Of a stretch of DNA of 22,432 nucleotides, positions 19,358 to 22,432 are shown piece after piece (the first letter of the stretch is position 1; each line of letters begins with the position of its first letter). The stretch is from positions 1 through 22,432 of the IMG/VR virus record IMGVR_UViG_3300048554_000355, one strand, 5' to 3'. Under the pieces are notes generated by a model, which saw only the letters and a program-made list of their open reading frames with translations, did not search any database and was not told the origin of the DNA. This DNA is from a virus. The position numbers were made by a program, and so were the translations under genes.

Positions 19358-21661
19358 ATGAGTGAAATTCAAGTAGTCAAACGAAATGGTAATAAAGACA
19401 CATTAGATTTAGAAAAGTTGCATAAAGTAGTATTTTCAGCGTGTGAAAATCTTAACGGTGTTAGTGCAAGTGAAGTAGAAATTAAAAGCAGTTTACAATT
19501 TTATAGTGGTATTACCAGTAGTGAGATTCAAGAAACACTCATTAAAAGTGCGGCAGATTTAATTAGCGAAGAACAACCAAACTATCAGTGGGTAGCTGGA
19601 CGACTAATTGTATATCACCTTCGCAAAATGGTTTATGGACAATACGATCCGTGGCATATATCAAAACTAATTAAGACCAACGTAGAAGAAGGATTTTACG
19701 ATAATAGTTTATTAGAAAAGTATACAGACGAAGAATGGGATGAATTAAATTCGCATCTTAAACACGACAGAGATGAAACTATGACATATGCCGCTATGGA
19801 ACAATGGCGTGGCAAGTATCTTGTACAAAATCGTGTTACAAATATAATCAAAGAAACTCCACAAATGGCGTACATGCTAATCTCAGCAACATTGTTTGCT
19901 GAATACCCGAGAGAAACAAGATTGCAATGGGTAAAGGATTATTATGACGCAGTTTCATTATTTTATATTAGCCTTCCTACTCCTGTCATGGCTGGCGTTA
20001 GAACTCCACAACGCCAATTTTCGTCATGCGTCCTTATTGAGACTGACGATAGCCTTGATAGCATCAATGCTACTACTAGTAGCATCGTTAAGTATGTTTC
20101 AGCAAAAGCAGGAATTGGAATCGGCGCCGGCAATATACGGGCTCTCGGAAGTCCCATTCGTAAGGGTGACGCCTATCACACAGGAGTCGTACCATTCTAC
20201 AAAATGTTTCAAAGTGCAACAAGGAGTTGTAGTCAAGGCGGAGTGCGAAACGGAGCGGCAACACTATACTATCCAATCTGGCACTATGAAGTAGAAGACC
20301 TACTTGTACTTAAGAATAACAAAGGTACAGACGATAACCGTGTGCGTCATATGGACTATGGTGTACAGTTTAACAAATTGTTTTATGAAAGATTAATTAG
20401 CAACGGAGAAATTACATTATTCTCACCTAGCGATGTTCCTGGTTTGTACGAAGCATTTTTTGCAGACCAAGACAAGTTTAAAGAACTATACGAACGTGCA
20501 GAACGCAATACAAGACTACGCAAGAAAACAATCGGTGCAACAGAATTGTTTAGTATGTTTATGGAAGAGCGTAAGAACACAGGTAGAATTTATCTACAAA
20601 ATGTAGATAATGCAAATAGTCACAGTAGCTTTATAGAAGAAGTTGCACCAATTAGACAAAGCAACCTATGTGCAGAGATTGATTTGCCAACTAAACCTCT
20701 TAACGACTTCAATGACGAAGAAGGTGAAATTGCATTGTGTACATTGAGTGCTATTAATTGGGGTAAAATTAAAACACCTGAAGAATTTGCAAAGCCTTGT
20801 GAACTAGCTGTTAGAGGACTTGATGCACTATTAACCTATCAAGACTATCCTGTAAAGGCGGCACAAAATGCCACAGAAGGCAGACGTCCGTTGGGTGTTG
20901 GTATTATTAACTTGGCATTTTGGATGGCGAAAAACAATATGTCATATACACAACCAAACTTGGAAATGATTGACGAATTTGCAGAAGCATGGAGTTACTA
21001 TCTAATCAAAGCAAGTGCAGACCTAGCTGAAGAGCAAGGTGCATGTTTGTGGAGTGATCAAACCAAATATCATAATGGACTTACACCTAACCAAACATAC
21101 AAACAAGATGTAGACGAACTAGTCGCACACAAAGAACGTATGCCTTGGAGAGAACTAAGAGATCAACTAAAGCGTACAGGAATTAGAAATTCAACACTAA
21201 TGGCACTAATGCCAGCTGAAACATCAGCACAAATTTCAAATGCTACAAACGGCATTGAACCACCTCGCAGTCTTGTAAGTGTCAAGCAAAGTAAACATGG
21301 TATCCTAAAACAAGTGGTACCAAGTATACACAAGCTAAAAAACAAATATGAATTGTTATGGGATCAACGAAGCCCAGAAGGATACTTACAAATTATGGCA
21401 GTATTACAAAAGTATATTGACCAGGGCATTAGTGTTAATACTAGTTACAATCCGGTATTTTATGAAGATGAAAAGATTAGCATGAGTGAAATGCTAAGAC
21501 ATTTAATGATCTTCTACAAATACGGTGGTAAACAGTTGTATTATTTCAACACCTATGATGGACAAGGTGAATTAGATATTGACAAATTAAATGAATCAAG
21601 TAATATAACTGTAGACGAAGAACAATTTGAAGAAGAAGACTGCGAAAGCTGTGTAATATAA
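19358..21661 (+). CDS. nrdA: ribonucleoside-diphosphate reductase alpha subunit (class Ia)
   Basis: Large subunit of aerobic ribonucleotide reductase, which makes dNDPs from NDPs for phage DNA. Seen: N-terminal ATP-cone (1 to about 90, start MSEIQVVKRNGNKDTL); substrate-radical residues N436, C438, E440 (QSNLCAE); redox cysteines C224 (FSSCVL) and C461 (ALCTLSA); the radical-transfer tyrosine pair in QLYYFNTYDG; C-terminal C762-x2-C765 for re-reduction. Length 767 aa, close to E. coli NrdA (761) and with long stretches nearly identical to it. The ATP-cone implies retained allosteric activity control. A segment around 19950-20290 uses different codons from the rest. nrdB follows after 12 bases. 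Confidence 0.97.
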   Translation: MSEIQVVKRNGNKDTLDLEKLHKVVFSACENLNGVSASEVEIKSSLQFYSGITSSEIQETLIKSAADLISEEQPNYQWVAGRLIVYHLRKMVYGQYDPWHISKLIKTNVEEGFYDNSLLEKYTDEEWDELNSHLKHDRDETMTYAAMEQWRGKYLVQNRVTNIIKETPQMAYMLISATLFAEYPRETRLQWVKDYYDAVSLFYISLPTPVMAGVRTPQRQFSSCVLIETDDSLDSINATTSSIVKYVSAKAGIGIGAGNIRALGSPIRKGDAYHTGVVPFYKMFQSATRSCSQGGVRNGAATLYYPIWHYEVEDLLVLKNNKGTDDNRVRHMDYGVQFNKLFYERLISNGEITLFSPSDVPGLYEAFFADQDKFKELYERAERNTRLRKKTIGATELFSMFMEERKNTGRIYLQNVDNANSHSSFIEEVAPIRQSNLCAEIDLPTKPLNDFNDEEGEIALCTLSAINWGKIKTPEEFAKPCELAVRGLDALLTYQDYPVKAAQNATEGRRPLGVGIINLAFWMAKNNMSYTQPNLEMIDEFAEAWSYYLIKASADLAEEQGACLWSDQTKYHNGLTPNQTYKQDVDELVAHKERMPWRELRDQLKRTGIRNSTLMALMPAETSAQISNATNGIEPPRSLVSVKQSKHGILKQVVPSIHKLKNKYELLWDQRSPEGYLQIMAVLQKYIDQGISVNTSYNPVFYEDEKISMSEMLRHLMIFYKYGGKQLYYFNTYDGQGELDIDKLNESSNITVDEEQFEEEDCESCVI

Positions 21662-21673
21662 GAAAGAGAAGCA

Positions 21674-22432
21674 ATGAGTGTATTAAATGCAAATCAACGG
21701 AACAAGCACCTCGAAAGTTTAATGTTCCTAGATCCGAATGGAGGCGTTGATATTCAACGCTATGATACTTTAAAGTATCGTCAGTTTGATAAACTGACAG
21801 ACAAACAGTTGGGATTCTTTTGGCGTCCCGAAGAAGTAGATGTATTGCGTGATGCAAAAGACTTTAAAGAGTTAACAGAACACGAACAACACATCTTCAC
21901 CAGTAACTTAAAACGCCAGATCTTATTGGACAGTGTTCAAGGTCGAGCTCCTGCAGACAGTTTCAATCCACTAGTAAGTTTACCTGAACTTGAAAATTGG
22001 GTAACAACATGGACGTTTAATGAAACAATCCACAGTCGCAGTTACACACATATTATTAGAAATGTATATTCAAATCCTAGTATTATCTTTGATGGTATGA
22101 TGGATATTAGTGAAATTATGGATTGTGCAGGCGATATCAGCAAGCACTATGATGACCTTATTGAAATGGGCATGTGGTATAATCTACTAGGCGAAGGCAA
22201 ACATACAGTCAACGGTAAGAAGATCGTTGTAGACAAGTATGAGCTTAAGAAACTATTATGGAAAGCTATGATGAGTGTAAACATTCTAGAAGGCGTTCGC
22301 TTTTATGTATCGTTTGCATGTAGCTGGGCATTTGCTGAACTTAAAAAGATGGAAGGCAATGCTAAGATTATTAAACTTATTTGTAGAGATGAGAATGTAC
22401 ATTTGGGTAGTACCCAAACATTACTAAAACTG
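21674..22432 (+). CDS. nrdB: ribonucleoside-diphosphate reductase beta subunit (partial)
   Basis: Radical-generating subunit; its diiron centre and tyrosyl radical start catalysis in NrdA. The first 253 codons are in the window and the 3' end is cut off by its edge; the family is about 375-390 aa. All metal ligands are present: D86, E117, H120, E206, E240, H243, with the radical tyrosine Y124 in HSRSYTHIIRN. This marks it as a true class Ia beta subunit, not an Ox or Ic variant. The segment HTVNGKKIVVDKYELKKLL (about 177-195) also follows the E. coli protein. Twelve bases after nrdA, weak ribosome binding site AGAGAAG; an operon with nrdA. Confidence 0.96.
   Translation, partial: MSVLNANQRNKHLESLMFLDPNGGVDIQRYDTLKYRQFDKLTDKQLGFFWRPEEVDVLRDAKDFKELTEHEQHIFTSNLKRQILLDSVQGRAPADSFNPLVSLPELENWVTTWTFNETIHSRSYTHIIRNVYSNPSIIFDGMMDISEIMDCAGDISKHYDDLIEMGMWYNLLGEGKHTVNGKKIVVDKYELKKLLWKAMMSVNILEGVRFYVSFACSWAFAELKKMEGNAKIIKLICRDENVHLGSTQTLLKL

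Noticed and set aside
19944-20294. 116-aa + frame ORF inside nrdA as a separate gene
   Set aside because: No ribosome binding site and fully inside a highly conserved enzyme. The open frame is explained by the unusual codons of that patch. Kept as a finding only.

Overview
This window reads as part of a T4-like myovirus genome, AT-rich and tightly packed. Four T4 replication/recombination proteins are recognisable (UvsW helicase, gp62 clamp-loader subunit, gp61 primase, gp41 helicase), followed by the class Ia ribonucleotide reductase pair nrdA-nrdB (nrdB runs off the right edge). The set of small unnamed genes around them looks, from memory, like marine T4-like phages of cyanobacteria and SAR11. 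Low GC would suit a SAR11-type or other low-GC marine host, but there is no tRNA, photosynthesis gene or integrase to fix the host. Most genes abut or overlap by 1-17 bases (ATGA or TAATG junctions), and all but one are on the + strand.

Layout. 1-4856: replication cluster opened by a sigma70-like promoter in front of uvsW, then five small or unnamed genes, gp62, an unnamed zinc-finger protein, a 2OG-Fe(II) oxygenase-like protein and a miniature protein resembling the catalytic core of bacterial DnaE polymerase. 4839-5222: one minus-strand gene. 5262-6038: a likely structural gene with its own late promoter, placed between replication genes. 6048-9107: gp61 primase, a small membrane protein, gp41 helicase and a GNAT-like protein. 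9108-9357: gap without a confident gene. 9358-13304: late unit with a Pol-beta-type nucleotidyltransferase, a ligase-fold protein, a kinase-like protein and unnamed conserved proteins. 13305-13601: 297-base non-coding stretch rich in inverted and direct repeats. 13602-17368: late genes for small and structural proteins. 17511-18176: RecB/Cas4-type nuclease with its own sigma70-like promoter. 18198-19294: structural and unnamed genes. 19358-22432: nrdA and nrdB.

Regulation is readable. Late promoters of the T4 type (TATAAATA or one- to two-base variants, usually followed by C) occur at 5236, 9342, 12033, 13346, 13863, 15235 and 18172. Early-type promoters (TTGACA, 17-base spacer, TACAAT or TAATAT) lie before uvsW, gp61 and the nuclease. 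In all three the predicted transcription start falls on the A of the ATG and there is no usable ribosome binding site, so these messages are probably leaderless. The perfect late promoter at 13863 has the same geometry.

Most notable: the mini-DnaE-like protein that keeps all three catalytic aspartates in 191 residues; the neighbouring polymerase-beta-like and ligase-like nucleotidyltransferases, the second with an N-terminus like a T4 capsid-targeting sequence; the leaderless promoter architecture; the structured 297-base region; and a patch of nrdA with foreign-looking codon use. Family assignments are from motifs and memory only; no search was run.
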